Shown: positions 34,753 through 44,964 of the stretch, piece by piece
Position numbering within the stretch: position 1 is the stretch's first letter
How the letters are laid out: each line of letters opens with the position of its first letter
Assembly: GCA_964633845.1 (NCBI GenBank)
Contig: CAZWLA010000003.1
Coordinates: 1 to 64,000, forward strand
Origin: JADHTT01 sp964633845
GTDB lineage: Bacteria > Campylobacterota > Campylobacteria > Campylobacterales > Arcobacteraceae
Direction of reading: 5' to 3'
DNA: 64,000 nucleotides
Made by a program: the position numbers and the translations under genes
Notes under the pieces: model-generated
Seen by the model: only the letters and a program-made list of their open reading frames with translations
The model's database searches: none
Told to the model about the DNA's origin: nothing

Positions 34753-36123
34753 ATGTTTTTTAATAATACTAATTTTGATCAAATAGAAAGTTTTTTAGAT
34801 GAATTAACATTATTTGTGCAATCAGATAGAAATAGCGTAAATAGTTTAGATGAAAATGTAAAAGGCAATATTGCCAATATTCACCAAAAGATTAATAAAT
34901 TTATAGAGATTCAAACAAGCTCTTCTAGGCAAGATTTAGGAGTATTTGGTGAGATAATGCTTTCATGTGAAAAAATGGGAGATGGATATTTTACTGATAG
35001 AATTCAATTGCAAACAGATAACCCAAAAGTAAATTATATTGCAAAGACTGTAAATGATCTAAGTGAAAAACTTGAAAATTCTATTGGTACAGATCTTAAT
35101 GAGATTGAAAAAGTATTAGAGTCTTTTGGAAAATATGATTTTAGACAAAGAATTAAAAACCCACAAGGAAATTTAGAAAAAACGGTAAACTTTCTTGGGG
35201 ATGAAATTACTAAAATGCTTGTAGAAAACAAGAAAAATGGTTTAATTTTAGACCATGATTCAGATATATTATTACAAAATGTAGAATCGTTAAATACAAG
35301 TTCTACAGAACAAGCAGCATCTTTAGAAGAAACAGCAGCATCAGTTGAAGAGATTACTGCAAATATCCAATCAACTGCTGATAAAGCAAACTCTTTATTA
35401 GATATTTCAGAAACTACTAGAGATAAATCTACAATAGGTAAAAAGCTAGCAGATGATACATCTGTAGCTATGGATGAGATAAATGAATCTACAACAGCAA
35501 TTGCTAATGCAATTACTGTAATTGATCAAATAGCATTTCAAACAAATATATTATCACTTAATGCAGCAGTAGAAGCAGCAACGGCTGGTGAAGCAGGTAA
35601 AGGTTTTGCAGTAGTTGCAGGAGAAGTTAGAAACCTAGCAGCAAGATCTGCAGAAGCAGCAAATGAGATTAAAGCTCTAGTAGAACAAGCAAAAACAAAA
35701 TCAGATGAAGGTAAAGATATCGCTTCAAAGATGACAGAAGGATATACAGAATTAGATGCAAATATTGAAGAGACTGTAACACTTGTAACAGATACAGTAA
35801 AAGCTACCAATGAACAAATGGAAGGTATGAAGCAAATTAATAATGCAGTATCACAATTAGATACAGCGCTTCAAGAAAATGCAAGTGTTGCTCAGCAGAC
35901 AAATGGTGTAGCAATACAAGCAGATGAGATTTCTAAACGAATTGTATCTAATGCAGATGCAAAAGAGTTTATTGGTAAAGACAATATTGACATATCATCA
36001 TATATTAAATCTTCTGGTGCTAGTAAATCAGTAAAATCATTAACAAATATAAATAAACAGACTATAAATACATCTGAGAATTTAAATATACAAAATCAAA
36101 ACGATGAGTGGGATAGCTTTTAA
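34753..36123 (+). CDS. Soluble methyl-accepting chemotaxis protein without membrane segments
   Basis: A 456-aa cytoplasmic receptor. Residues 1-150 are helical with HAMP-like stretches (LGVFGEIMLSCEKMGDGYF, FGKYDFRQRI), with no hydrophobic helix and no obvious ligand domain. From residue 155 onward it matches the signalling domain of the upstream receptor, including the WDSF tail. ATG 34753 is chosen because it follows the PAS gene stop; an in-frame ATG at 34732 would overlap it. It probably receives input from the PAS protein. Confidence 0.88.
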   Translation: MFFNNTNFDQIESFLDELTLFVQSDRNSVNSLDENVKGNIANIHQKINKFIEIQTSSSRQDLGVFGEIMLSCEKMGDGYFTDRIQLQTDNPKVNYIAKTVNDLSEKLENSIGTDLNEIEKVLESFGKYDFRQRIKNPQGNLEKTVNFLGDEITKMLVENKKNGLILDHDSDILLQNVESLNTSSTEQAASLEETAASVEEITANIQSTADKANSLLDISETTRDKSTIGKKLADDTSVAMDEINESTTAIANAITVIDQIAFQTNILSLNAAVEAATAGEAGKGFAVVAGEVRNLAARSAEAANEIKALVEQAKTKSDEGKDIASKMTEGYTELDANIEETVTLVTDTVKATNEQMEGMKQINNAVSQLDTALQENASVAQQTNGVAIQADEISKRIVSNADAKEFIGKDNIDISSYIKSSGASKSVKSLTNINKQTINTSENLNIQNQNDEWDSF

Positions 36124-36128
36124 GCTAT
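35215..36128 (+). repeat. Long direct repeat, copy B (receptor signalling domain)
   Basis: Partner of copy A at 33127-34040. The match runs 5 bp past the stop codon, so the repeat is a DNA duplication or gene-conversion tract and not only protein conservation. Confidence 0.9.
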
Positions 36129-36210
36129 TCACTTAGGATTATACTTAAAATAAATAACTTTATATTAAGTTATCTATACTAGAATATCAAAAATTAGATA
36201 GGTTAAGATA

Positions 36211-36612
36211 ATGAAAAATATATTTATAATACTTACATTGTTGTTGTCCTCAACACTTTATGCAAAATTTATTAATTTAAACCCAACACAAGTACAAAAA
36301 AAGATAGATCAAGAAGTTCTTTTGATTGATATAAGAACTCCAGAAGAATGGAGAGAAACAGGTATAGTACCTACAAGTAAAAAAATGATGTTTTTTAGTC
36401 CTGATGGTACATATGATGTACAAGGATGGTTAAATAAATTATCAACTTTAGTAAAAGATAAAAATACACCTATAGTCCTTATATGTCGAACAGGAAGTAG
36501 AACAAAAATATTAGGTGATTTTTTATCAAAACAAGTAAAATTTACTAATGTATTTCACCTAGAACATGGAATTTATTCATGGATGAGAAACAATAGAAAA
36601 ACTCTAAAATAA
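36211..36612 (+). CDS. Exported rhodanese-like domain protein
   Basis: A 133-aa protein with a signal peptide (MKNIFIILTLLLSSTLYA). It has one rhodanese domain with LIDIRTPEEWRETG (about 38-51) and the active-site loop ICRTGSRT (Cys about 94). A periplasmic sulfurtransferase or thiol role is likely; the acceptor is unknown. It precedes ccsBA by 62 bp with a separate promoter between. Confidence 0.85.
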   Translation: MKNIFIILTLLLSSTLYAKFINLNPTQVQKKIDQEVLLIDIRTPEEWRETGIVPTSKKMMFFSPDGTYDVQGWLNKLSTLVKDKNTPIVLICRTGSRTKILGDFLSKQVKFTNVFHLEHGIYSWMRNNRKTLK

Positions 36613-36632
36613 ATATTATATATTATTTTAGA

Positions 36633-36638
36633 TACAAT
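36633..36638 (+). promoter_or_regulatory. Candidate -10 box for ccsBA
   Basis: TACAAT in ttagatacaatcac (36628-36641), identical to the 14 bases upstream of rpe. It lies 36 bp before the ccsBA start. Confidence 0.55.
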
Positions 36639-36674
36639 CACCAACTATTATAAATTTTAAGGATAATATTTATT

Positions 36675-39416
36675 ATGAAACCTACTTTAATAAAAAAAAC
36701 TACCGATATTTTATTTTCATATTGGACAATGCTTTTTATGTTTATATTACTAGCTACAGGTGCTGCTGTTGCTACATTTATAGAAAATGATTATGGTACA
36801 AGTACAGCAAGAGTACTAGTTTATAACCACTTATGGTATGAGATTGTATTAACGCTTTCTATTGTTAATCTTATTGGTATTATGATAAGAAGAAAGATGT
36901 ATAAAAAAATAAATGGTAGATTTATTTTTCATATATCATTTGTAGTTATGCTTATTGGTGCATCAATGACGAGATATGTTGGTTATGAAGGTATTATGCA
37001 AATTAGAGAAGGTTCTGCATCTTCAACTATGATATCTCAAGAGCCATATATGCAAGTTACAATTACTCAAGGTACCAAAAGTGAATATAAAGAGTTTGCA
37101 AAAGAATTTGCCGCGATTGGTGATAATAGCTTTTCTTATGCAATACCATTTGAAGGGAAAGATTTAACTTTAAATTTGGAAAAATATACTTTTGCAAAAA
37201 AACAAAGTTCAACAATGAATTTAATGGAAACAAAAGTAAGTTATGATGGAGAGTCACAGCTTATAAAACTTGTAGGTCAAAGAGGTAGCTTAGGTCGTGC
37301 AATTGATTTAGAGTTTAAAGATGGTATGAAAGTTAAATTAACTTATGGATCAAAATATCTAAGTGTGCCATTTGCAATTAAACTTAATGATTTCCAACTA
37401 GACCGTTATCCAGGCTCAATGGCACCATCATCATATGCTAGTGAAGTTACTTTGATTGATAAGGCAAATGGTGTGGAATTTGATTATAGAATTTTTATGA
37501 ATTCAACTTTAAAGTATGGTGGTTATCAGTTTTTCCAAAGTTCATATGATCAAGATGAAAAAGGTACTGTATTATCTGTAAATAATGATCCTGGTACAAT
37601 TCCTACATATTTTGGATACTTTTTACTTACATTGGGACTTATTATGAATATGTTTGATAAAAATAGTAGATTTATTAAGCTTACACAATATATTAAGCAA
37701 TTTAGCTCTTCATTTATTATATTAGCAATGACTATGGCACTAAGTGTGCCATCATATGCGAAAGAGGAGAAACTAGAAGACTATTTAGCCAATTATAAAA
37801 CACAATCTCAAAATATAGCTACAAATTTTGGAACACTTGTAACTCAATCTGGTATGGGTAGAATGAAACCTATGGATACTTTAAACCAAGAGATAATACA
37901 AAAGTTAACTAAGAAAAGTTCATTTTTAGATATGCACCATAATCAAATTGTATTAGGGATGATGTCTAGACCACAAATGTGGGCTGATGTACAGATTTTA
38001 AAAATAACTACTCCAAAACTAAAAAAACTATTAGGTATAAATAAAGATAGACAATATCTTTCATTTGCTGAAGTTTTTGGTGAAGATGGTTATAAATTAG
38101 CTAAATATAGTAAAGAAGCAAATGCACTAGATCCAAATAAAAGAGGTACATTTGAAAAGGATATTATTAAGTTTGATGAAAGAGTAAGTATTCTTTATCA
38201 GGTATTTGGTGGACAATTATTTAATATATTCCCTAGACCACAAGACGATCATAATCATGAATCAAATAATAAATGGCATAGTCCAATGGATGCTATAAAA
38301 TCATTTCATAAAGAAGATAGTGAAGTTATTGAAACTATGATGAGAGGCTTTATAAGTAATATTGTAGTGGCTGATTATGAAAAAGCTAATCAATACTTAG
38401 AATTTATGAAAAAGTATCAAGAAAAAATCGGTGCTGAAGTTATGCCAGCTAATGAAATTATTGATGCTGAAATATTATTTAATAAGCTTGGAATTTTCCC
38501 TAAACTAACATTGGCATATGTTTTAGTAGGTGCATTATTATTTATTATTGCATTTGTAACTGTATTTAATAAAAAACTATATTCTACAAAATTAAATACA
38601 ATAATATTTGCTGTGCTTGCCTTATTATTTTTAGCACAAACATTTGGTATGGGAATGAGATGGTATATTAGTGGACATGCTCCATGGTCTGATACCTATG
38701 AATCACTTGTATATATTGCTTGGTCTGCAATGTTTGCAGGACTATTTTTCTTTAGAAAATCATTAATGGCACTTAGTGCTACAGTTGTGATGGCTGGTGT
38801 ATTTATGTTTACAGCACATTTAAGTGGTATAGACCCTCAAATTACAAATCTTGTACCTGTACTTAAATCTTACTGGTTAACAATACATGTTTCAATTATT
38901 ACAGGTTCTTATGGATTTTTGGCAATTGGTGCTATGCTTGGGTTTATGGCATTATTACTATTTATATTTAGATCTCCTCAAAGACCAAATATTGATGATA
39001 CAATTAGGCAAATTACAGCTATAAATGAAGTGGCATTAATTGTAGGTCTTGCTATGCTAATAGTAGGAAACTTTATTGGTGGTGTTTGGGCAAATGAATC
39101 TTGGGGTAGATACTGGGGATGGGATCCAAAAGAGACTTGGGCATATGTATCAATTGTAGTATACACAATTGTACTGCATCTTAGAATGGTACCAAAGCTA
39201 AATACTCCATTTATCTTTGCAAGCTTCTCTACTGTAGCTTTTGCAGCAATTTTAATGACATACTTTGGAGTAAACTTCTATCTAAGTGGAATGCATTCAT
39301 ATGCTACAGGAGATCCAGTACCAGTTCCTACATTGGTGTATATACTTACAGCTCTTGTATTTAGTATTATTGCAATAGCTAGTAGAAAAAGAGAACTTTC
39401 AAAAATAAAAGTTTAA
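36675..39416 (+). CDS. ccsBA: Fused cytochrome c maturation protein CcsBA (ResB-ResC)
   Basis: System II cytochrome c synthetase: it exports haem and ligates it to apocytochrome CXXCH motifs in the periplasm. The 913-aa fusion has an N-terminal ResB part (TMs at about 17-37, 55-72 and 86-100, a large periplasmic domain, then TMs near 310 and 340). The C-terminal CcsA part carries the WWD haem-handling domain WANESWGRYWGWDPKETWAY (about 805-825). The fusion is typical of Campylobacterota and implies c-type cytochrome respiration. Confidence 0.94.
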   Translation: MKPTLIKKTTDILFSYWTMLFMFILLATGAAVATFIENDYGTSTARVLVYNHLWYEIVLTLSIVNLIGIMIRRKMYKKINGRFIFHISFVVMLIGASMTRYVGYEGIMQIREGSASSTMISQEPYMQVTITQGTKSEYKEFAKEFAAIGDNSFSYAIPFEGKDLTLNLEKYTFAKKQSSTMNLMETKVSYDGESQLIKLVGQRGSLGRAIDLEFKDGMKVKLTYGSKYLSVPFAIKLNDFQLDRYPGSMAPSSYASEVTLIDKANGVEFDYRIFMNSTLKYGGYQFFQSSYDQDEKGTVLSVNNDPGTIPTYFGYFLLTLGLIMNMFDKNSRFIKLTQYIKQFSSSFIILAMTMALSVPSYAKEEKLEDYLANYKTQSQNIATNFGTLVTQSGMGRMKPMDTLNQEIIQKLTKKSSFLDMHHNQIVLGMMSRPQMWADVQILKITTPKLKKLLGINKDRQYLSFAEVFGEDGYKLAKYSKEANALDPNKRGTFEKDIIKFDERVSILYQVFGGQLFNIFPRPQDDHNHESNNKWHSPMDAIKSFHKEDSEVIETMMRGFISNIVVADYEKANQYLEFMKKYQEKIGAEVMPANEIIDAEILFNKLGIFPKLTLAYVLVGALLFIIAFVTVFNKKLYSTKLNTIIFAVLALLFLAQTFGMGMRWYISGHAPWSDTYESLVYIAWSAMFAGLFFFRKSLMALSATVVMAGVFMFTAHLSGIDPQITNLVPVLKSYWLTIHVSIITGSYGFLAIGAMLGFMALLLFIFRSPQRPNIDDTIRQITAINEVALIVGLAMLIVGNFIGGVWANESWGRYWGWDPKETWAYVSIVVYTIVLHLRMVPKLNTPFIFASFSTVAFAAILMTYFGVNFYLSGMHSYATGDPVPVPTLVYILTALVFSIIAIASRKRELSKIKV

Positions 39417-39420
39417 TGAT

Positions 39421-40698
39421 ATGAGAGTATTAGAGTTATTTAAACAAATTACAAGTGTACCACGATGTAGTGGTATACATCAGCCTTTTATAAATTTTAT
39501 AAAAGACTTTGCAAGTAACAATAACTATATTTGTAAAGTTGATAATGCTAATAATATTTTATGTTACAAAGAAGATAAAACTCCTGATATTTGCTTGCAA
39601 TCACACTATGATATTGTATGTTTGGAAGATGGTAAAATACCAGAAGTTATTGAAGTTGATGGATATTTAAAAGCTAAAGATTCTACACTTGGAGCTGATA
39701 ATGGAATAGGGTGTGCATATATGATGGCACTTATGGAAGAAGACCAAAATATTGAATTACTTTTTACTTGTGATGAAGAGATTGGACTTATAGGTGCAAA
39801 TAATATAGAGTTTGAATTACAATCTTCAAAGATGCTAAACCTTGATAGTGAGGAGGAGGGACATATTTGTATTGGATGTGCTGGAGGAATTGATCTATTT
39901 GGTGTAAATACTTATTCTACAATTATAGAAAATACTGACAATAAAGATCTTTACGAAATATCTATTGATAATCTTGATGGTGGACACAGTGGTGTAGATA
40001 TTGATAAAAATATTCCAAATGCTTTAAAGTTAATTGCTAGGACTATAAAAGAGTGTGAGGCACATTTGCTTGAACTTAATGGCGGTGAGAGGATAAATTC
40101 TATACCAAAAAAAGCAAAGGCAATTATTGCTTCAAATATTATCCCAAAATCTTCACATGAAAATATGATTGTTAGTAAAATAGAATCAAATACAAAGCAT
40201 TATAGAAAGTTAGATTCAAGAATTATAGATTTTATTTATACTTTTGCAAATTCTGTTAGAGGATATGATAGTGAATTAAATTCCGTACTAACTTCTATAA
40301 ATATTGCTATAGTAAAAACTACTATTAATGATTTTAAATTAGAAATAAGTGCTAGAAGTATGGATAATAATGAATTAAAAATCATAAAAGATGAAACAAT
40401 AGTTTTATTAAAAGTATTTGGTTTTGAAGTTACTACAGATGGCAAATATCCAGCTTGGAAGCCAGAGCATAGTGCGTTTACATCAAATGTATTAGAGATA
40501 TATAAAAAACATAATGCTAATGCTTCTATTGAAGCTATTCATGCTGGATTAGAGTGTGCTATATTTAAAGAAAAATATCCAAATATGCAGATATGTTCTA
40601 TTGGACCAAATATTTATTTTCCTCATTCAAATAGAGAAGAGTGTGAAATAAGTTCTATAAATAATGTATATAAAGTTTTAAAAGATATAATCGCTTAA
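39421..40698 (+). CDS. Aminoacyl-histidine dipeptidase-like M20 metallopeptidase (PepD family)
   Basis: A 425-aa cytosolic di-zinc peptidase resembling E. coli PepD. Metal and catalytic motifs are LQSHYDIVC (HxD), LGADNGIGCAYMMALME, CDEEIGLIGA (Glu pair) and NLDSEEEGHICIGCAGG, with a distal PHSNREECEI. The opening LFKQITSVPRCSG is the PepD signature. It starts 4 bp after the ccsBA stop and overlaps the convergent EEP gene by 21 bp. Confidence 0.88.
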   Translation: MRVLELFKQITSVPRCSGIHQPFINFIKDFASNNNYICKVDNANNILCYKEDKTPDICLQSHYDIVCLEDGKIPEVIEVDGYLKAKDSTLGADNGIGCAYMMALMEEDQNIELLFTCDEEIGLIGANNIEFELQSSKMLNLDSEEEGHICIGCAGGIDLFGVNTYSTIIENTDNKDLYEISIDNLDGGHSGVDIDKNIPNALKLIARTIKECEAHLLELNGGERINSIPKKAKAIIASNIIPKSSHENMIVSKIESNTKHYRKLDSRIIDFIYTFANSVRGYDSELNSVLTSINIAIVKTTINDFKLEISARSMDNNELKIIKDETIVLLKVFGFEVTTDGKYPAWKPEHSAFTSNVLEIYKKHNANASIEAIHAGLECAIFKEKYPNMQICSIGPNIYFPHSNREECEISSINNVYKVLKDIIA

Positions 40699-42177
40699 CT
40701 TATGTAAGGTAATTTGTATTTGTAATTTATAAGTAGAGATATGTCCAGATACTATTGTAATTTTTTGATTTTCTTTTGGTAATATATTTTTATCTTTTGA
40801 ATATAATCTAATCTTCTTTTTTTTCCCATTATGAACAAAGTGTAAATATCTTTTTTTATATATACCATTAAGTTTTGTAAGTATTTCATTTTGATATTTT
40901 GGATTAAAAATATCTATTTTATTAGCATCTAAATAATGATTTTGAATATCACTTGTCTTTGAAGTGTCTTCAATATTTGATATTTTTTTTACTTCAAGAA
41001 GTTCATTATATCTATCTATTTGTTCTACAGTAAGATTGTATTGTGATCCAAGTTTTAGGCTTTTAGCACATCTATACAGTAGTATTGCTCTTCCATTTAT
41101 ATCTTTGAGTATTGCACTATCTTTAGATACTTTATAAATTACTAATAAGTTTTTTAGGTTTATAGGCTTACTAAGTGTATCAATATTATATAAATACTCA
41201 ATATTTGTTTGATGTTTTTTTCTTGTATTTTTAAAAATATCTGATGTTGAAAATTTTGCATATATTAGAAGGTGATCTGATTGTTTAAAGTTATCATTAT
41301 GTATTTCTAAAGAGTTATTTATATATGAAATACCTATACTATCAAATAGAGTTCTTGGTAAAATTATATTATCAGGGGTCTCTTTTTGCTTTCTAAATAT
41401 ATAAGAAAATCTATTAGCTCTTTTTTTATCTAGCCATAGATTATAGTGTAAAATATCATTATTCTTATTATTTGCAATAAGCTCTTTAGTAATAAGCTTA
41501 TTGTTTATTGTTGTATTTAAAATTTGATTAATTCCAGTAATACCAGAAGTATTATTTAGCCTTTTATCATACCTAAATGTTTTGTATTCATTATAGTTTG
41601 AATTTAGATCACCAAGTATAATATACTCACTATTGTTTGGCATAGTTTGTATATGTTTCATTAGAGAGATAGCATATGGTATTCTAGCATTTTCCGAAGC
41701 CTTTTTTGATCTCCAGTGATTTGTAAATATTATTAACTTTTTATCATCTACTAAAAGAGTAGATTTTAAGATATCTCTACTATGCTTATTGAATTTTTTT
41801 ACACTAATAATTTCATTTTTGATAATTTTATATTTGCTAATTATACTAAGTCCAATTGCACTTGTAGGTTTTTTATAAAAATAGCTATATTTATATTGAG
41901 GTAATTTTTTTAGTATAAGATTAAGTGCTTCTTTTGATTCTATCTCTTGAAGAGAGACAATATCAAGATCTAAAGAGTTTAAAATATTTGTGATTTTATT
42001 TAATTTATTATTGTGTTTTGTTTGATTCCATCTTTTGGTATGAGGAGTAAATTCTTTATACTCACTACCTTGATACTTCATATCAAAAAAGTTTTCTACA
42101 TTGTATGTAGCTACTGTAAATGTAAGTGCATTTACAGTAGTAAGAAAAGATACTAGTAGTACAAAAAGAAGTTTCAA
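40678..42177 (-). CDS. Secreted endonuclease/exonuclease/phosphatase-family protein
   Basis: A 499-aa protein with a signal peptide (MKLLFVLLVSFLTTVNA). It is followed by an EEP fold: VATYNVENFFD, DIVSLQEIES (metal-binding Glu), FTNHWRSK, ILGDLNSNYNEY and KQSDHLLIYA (catalytic His). Residues about 330-499 form an additional C-terminal region, possibly OB-like, with LYRCAKSLKLGSQYNLTV and KKRYLHFVHNGKKKKIRLY. It is probably an extracytoplasmic nuclease. The start is 3 bp after the CaCA antiporter stop. Confidence 0.8.
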   Translation of the reverse strand: MKLLFVLLVSFLTTVNALTFTVATYNVENFFDMKYQGSEYKEFTPHTKRWNQTKHNNKLNKITNILNSLDLDIVSLQEIESKEALNLILKKLPQYKYSYFYKKPTSAIGLSIISKYKIIKNEIISVKKFNKHSRDILKSTLLVDDKKLIIFTNHWRSKKASENARIPYAISLMKHIQTMPNNSEYIILGDLNSNYNEYKTFRYDKRLNNTSGITGINQILNTTINNKLITKELIANNKNNDILHYNLWLDKKRANRFSYIFRKQKETPDNIILPRTLFDSIGISYINNSLEIHNDNFKQSDHLLIYAKFSTSDIFKNTRKKHQTNIEYLYNIDTLSKPINLKNLLVIYKVSKDSAILKDINGRAILLYRCAKSLKLGSQYNLTVEQIDRYNELLEVKKISNIEDTSKTSDIQNHYLDANKIDIFNPKYQNEILTKLNGIYKKRYLHFVHNGKKKKIRLYSKDKNILPKENQKITIVSGHISTYKLQIQITLHKLSDYIF

Positions 42178-42180
42178 GTT

Positions 42181-43098
42181 TTAGAAACTATTTGAAATTA
42201 CCAGAGCAAGTACAGATAGTAGTACAATACCTGCACTTTTATTATATAGTTTATTTGCAGTAATAAATACAAGCATCACAGATACAATAAGTGCAGCTGT
42301 TATATCAAAAAAGTTTACATTTAGATCTACATTTAATGGATTAATTATTGAACTAAGACCTAGTACCATAGTAAAGTTTGCTACATTTGATCCAATAATA
42401 GCACCAATTGCCATATCTGCATTGTTTGCACGAGCTGCTTTAATAGCAACTGTAAGCTCTGGTAAAGATGTACCAAATGCTACAAGAAATAATCCAATAA
42501 TCCATTCACTTACACCAAAATCTCTTGCAATATTACCAGCACTATCAATTGCAAAATCTGCACCACCGACAACTAAAATAAATCCAACTATTAAAAGAAC
42601 TAATGTATGTTTCCATTTGAATTTCTCTTTTGCTAATTCTTCATCAATATCTTCAACTTGATTGCTTTGTATAAGAAAAATTAAATATGCACCCATTAAA
42701 ATCAAAAATAAGAAACCATCAAATATTGATAGTTTTCCATCTATTCCCATAAGTATAAAAATAAATATAGGGAAAAGAGCCCATGCTGAATCTTGTGCAA
42801 ATAGATCCCTTTTAGGATTTATTTTCTTAGCAATTAAAAATACGGTACCAAGAACCAAAGAGATATTAAATATTGTACTACCAATTACATTAGCTACAGC
42901 AATATCGCCACTACCTTGAAGTGATGCACTCATACTTACAGCCATCTCTGGCAAAGATGTACCAAGTGCTATTAGTGTAGCACCAATGATAAATGGGCTA
43001 ATATTGTAGTGTAGTGCAATTTTTTCACTTTGCTCGATGATAAAGTCAGCACCATATATTAGTGCACTCATTGCTACTATAAAAATTAAAATATCCAA
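42181..43098 (-). CDS. CaCA-family calcium/sodium antiporter (YrbG-like)
   Basis: A 305-aa inner-membrane cation exchanger with about ten helices. It shows the two inverted alpha-repeats with ion-binding glutamates: GTSLPEMAVSMSASLQG-VIGSTIFN in the first half and GTSLPELTVAIKAAR-IIGSNVAN in the second. The exact ions are unproven; Ca2+/Na+ or Ca2+/H+ exchange is usual. It follows ybeY by 1 bp, so the two are cotranscribed. Confidence 0.9.
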   Translation of the reverse strand: MDILIFIVAMSALIYGADFIIEQSEKIALHYNISPFIIGATLIALGTSLPEMAVSMSASLQGSGDIAVANVIGSTIFNISLVLGTVFLIAKKINPKRDLFAQDSAWALFPIFIFILMGIDGKLSIFDGFLFLILMGAYLIFLIQSNQVEDIDEELAKEKFKWKHTLVLLIVGFILVVGGADFAIDSAGNIARDFGVSEWIIGLFLVAFGTSLPELTVAIKAARANNADMAIGAIIGSNVANFTMVLGLSSIINPLNVDLNVNFFDITAALIVSVMLVFITANKLYNKSAGIVLLSVLALVISNSF

Positions 43099-43099
43099 A

Positions 43100-43525
43100 T
43101 TAACTCCCTTGGGTTCTTACTATTAAACTATTTGGAAGATTAAACATTTTGATTAATCTTTCCTCTTCTTGCCTATGTTCACCATTATCTACTTCATGAT
43201 CATATCCAATTAGGTGAAGTAGACCGTGAATAAATAGCAGTGCAAACTCGTCATCAAAGCTATGTCCATATTCTTTTGCTTTTTGATCTACAAAATCAGA
43301 AGAGATCATAATACTTCCAGCTGGAACCATTGGCATATCTTCATATGGAAAACTTAGTACATCAGTTGGCTTATCAAAATTTCTAAATTCTAGATTTACT
43401 TTTCTAATTTCATCATTTGAATTTACAATTAGTTCAATATCTTTACTTGTAAGCTCAAGTGCAATTTTACTTAGCTGCTGTATATTTATATTATATTGGG
43501 TTTGATTATCCAATTCAATATTCAT
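43100..43525 (-). CDS. ybeY: Endoribonuclease YbeY (rRNA maturation)
   Basis: A 141-aa metal-dependent RNase for 16S rRNA 3' processing and ribosome quality control. It has the zinc motif HGLLHLIGYDHE (about 110-121) and the preceding FRNFDKPTDVLSFPYED. It lies between radA and the CaCA antiporter on the minus strand. Confidence 0.95.
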   Translation of the reverse strand: MNIELDNQTQYNINIQQLSKIALELTSKDIELIVNSNDEIRKVNLEFRNFDKPTDVLSFPYEDMPMVPAGSIMISSDFVDQKAKEYGHSFDDEFALLFIHGLLHLIGYDHEVDNGEHRQEEERLIKMFNLPNSLIVRTQGS

Positions 43526-43565
43526 CTATTATCCTATAGTTTTCAGCATTTTATCTAAAAGCTTA

Positions 43566-44915
43566 TTAGAAAAGCTCTAGCATTTTTGTTACTTCATCCA
43601 CTTCAAATGTTTTGATTTTTAATTTATTACTTGGCTTTGTTGAAATAATTGCTTTTTTAATACCTTGAGATGATGCTTCTTTAAGTCTATTTTCCATAGA
43701 TGCTACATCTTTTATTTCACCAGTTAGAGAAACTTCACCTATAAATACTGATTCTTTTGATATTGGTCTATCTCTAAAGCTAGAGATAATCGCTGCAATC
43801 ACTGCTAAATCACATGAGCTTTCTTTAACCTTTATACCACCACTTATATTAATAAATACATCATATTGATTTAGTGGTATATCTATTTTTTTCTCTAATA
43901 ATGCAAGAAGCATATTTAATCTATTTGTATCAAATCCTGTAGCACTTCTTTTGGGATTTGGATATGTTGACTCTGTCACAAGTGCTTGTACTTCTAGTAT
44001 CAAAGAACGACTTCCTTCAACTGCAACAGTTAGACAAGATCCACTTTGAGAATGTGTATTAGTAAAGAATTTTTTACTTATATCTTTAGCACTTTCAAGT
44101 CCATTTTGAGTCATCTCAAATATACCTATTTCACTAGTACTTCCAAAACGATTTTTAAATCCTCTTAGCATTCGTATATCTTTAGAACTTTCACCTTCAA
44201 AGTATAAAACAGTATCAACCATATGCTCTAACACTCTAGGACCTGCAATAGAACCATCTTTAGTTATATGACCAATTATAAACATTGCGATATGTGATTC
44301 TTTAGCCTTTCTCATTAGCTCAAAAGTGATCTCTCGTACTTGAGATACACTTCCTGGTGCACTACTTAGATTATCAGAATAAATTGTTTGTATTGAATCA
44401 ATAATAGCAATTTCATAATCTTGTCTTAGTAGCTCATCATTTATAGATTCAAGTGAAATTTCTGAAAGTAAAAATAGATTATCTTCATTTGCTTCAAGCC
44501 TATTTGCTCTTAGCTTAATTTGACCAGCAGATTCTTCACCAGATACATATAATACTTTTTTACCAGTTTTTGCTAGATTACCTGCTATTTTTAATAATAA
44601 TGTAGACTTACCAACTCCTGGTGAGCCACCAATAAGAGTAAGACTACCTGGAACTACTCCTCCACCAAGTACAAGGTCAAATTCATCATTTGATGTAGAA
44701 AATCTTGTAATATTATCTTGCTTAACTTCAGTGATTGGAGTTGCTTTGATCTTTTCATTTGATAGTTTTGCAGTTTTTTTAATAATCTCTTGTTGTGTAG
44801 CAGTAAGTTCTATAAAACTATCCCATCCTCCACAAGATGGACATTTTCCTAGCCATTTTGTACTTTGTTCTCCACAGTGTTGACATTCAAATATATTAGA
44901 TTTTTTTTTAGCCAT
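43566..44915 (-). CDS. radA: DNA repair protein RadA
   Basis: A RecA-like ATPase that helps branch migration in recombination. It has an N-terminal C4 zinc finger (CQHCGEQ, CPSCGGW), Walker A GGSPGVGKSTL (about 90-100), the RadA-specific KNRFG motif (KNRFGSTSEIGIF) and a C-terminal Lon-like P-domain (VFINISGGIKVKESSCDLA). At 449 aa it is standard. It is separated from the upstream gamma-CA gene by a terminator. Confidence 0.96.
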   Translation of the reverse strand: MAKKKSNIFECQHCGEQSTKWLGKCPSCGGWDSFIELTATQQEIIKKTAKLSNEKIKATPITEVKQDNITRFSTSNDEFDLVLGGGVVPGSLTLIGGSPGVGKSTLLLKIAGNLAKTGKKVLYVSGEESAGQIKLRANRLEANEDNLFLLSEISLESINDELLRQDYEIAIIDSIQTIYSDNLSSAPGSVSQVREITFELMRKAKESHIAMFIIGHITKDGSIAGPRVLEHMVDTVLYFEGESSKDIRMLRGFKNRFGSTSEIGIFEMTQNGLESAKDISKKFFTNTHSQSGSCLTVAVEGSRSLILEVQALVTESTYPNPKRSATGFDTNRLNMLLALLEKKIDIPLNQYDVFINISGGIKVKESSCDLAVIAAIISSFRDRPISKESVFIGEVSLTGEIKDVASMENRLKEASSQGIKKAIISTKPSNKLKIKTFEVDEVTKMLELF

Positions 44916-44964
44916 GATATTCTCCTAAGATGTAGAATAATAGCAAGTTTTTTTAGGATCTTGT

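Noticed and set aside
36150..36180. Weak inverted repeat ataactt/aagttat after the second receptor as a terminator
   Set aside because: Only 7-bp AT arms without a T-run; too weak to annotate.
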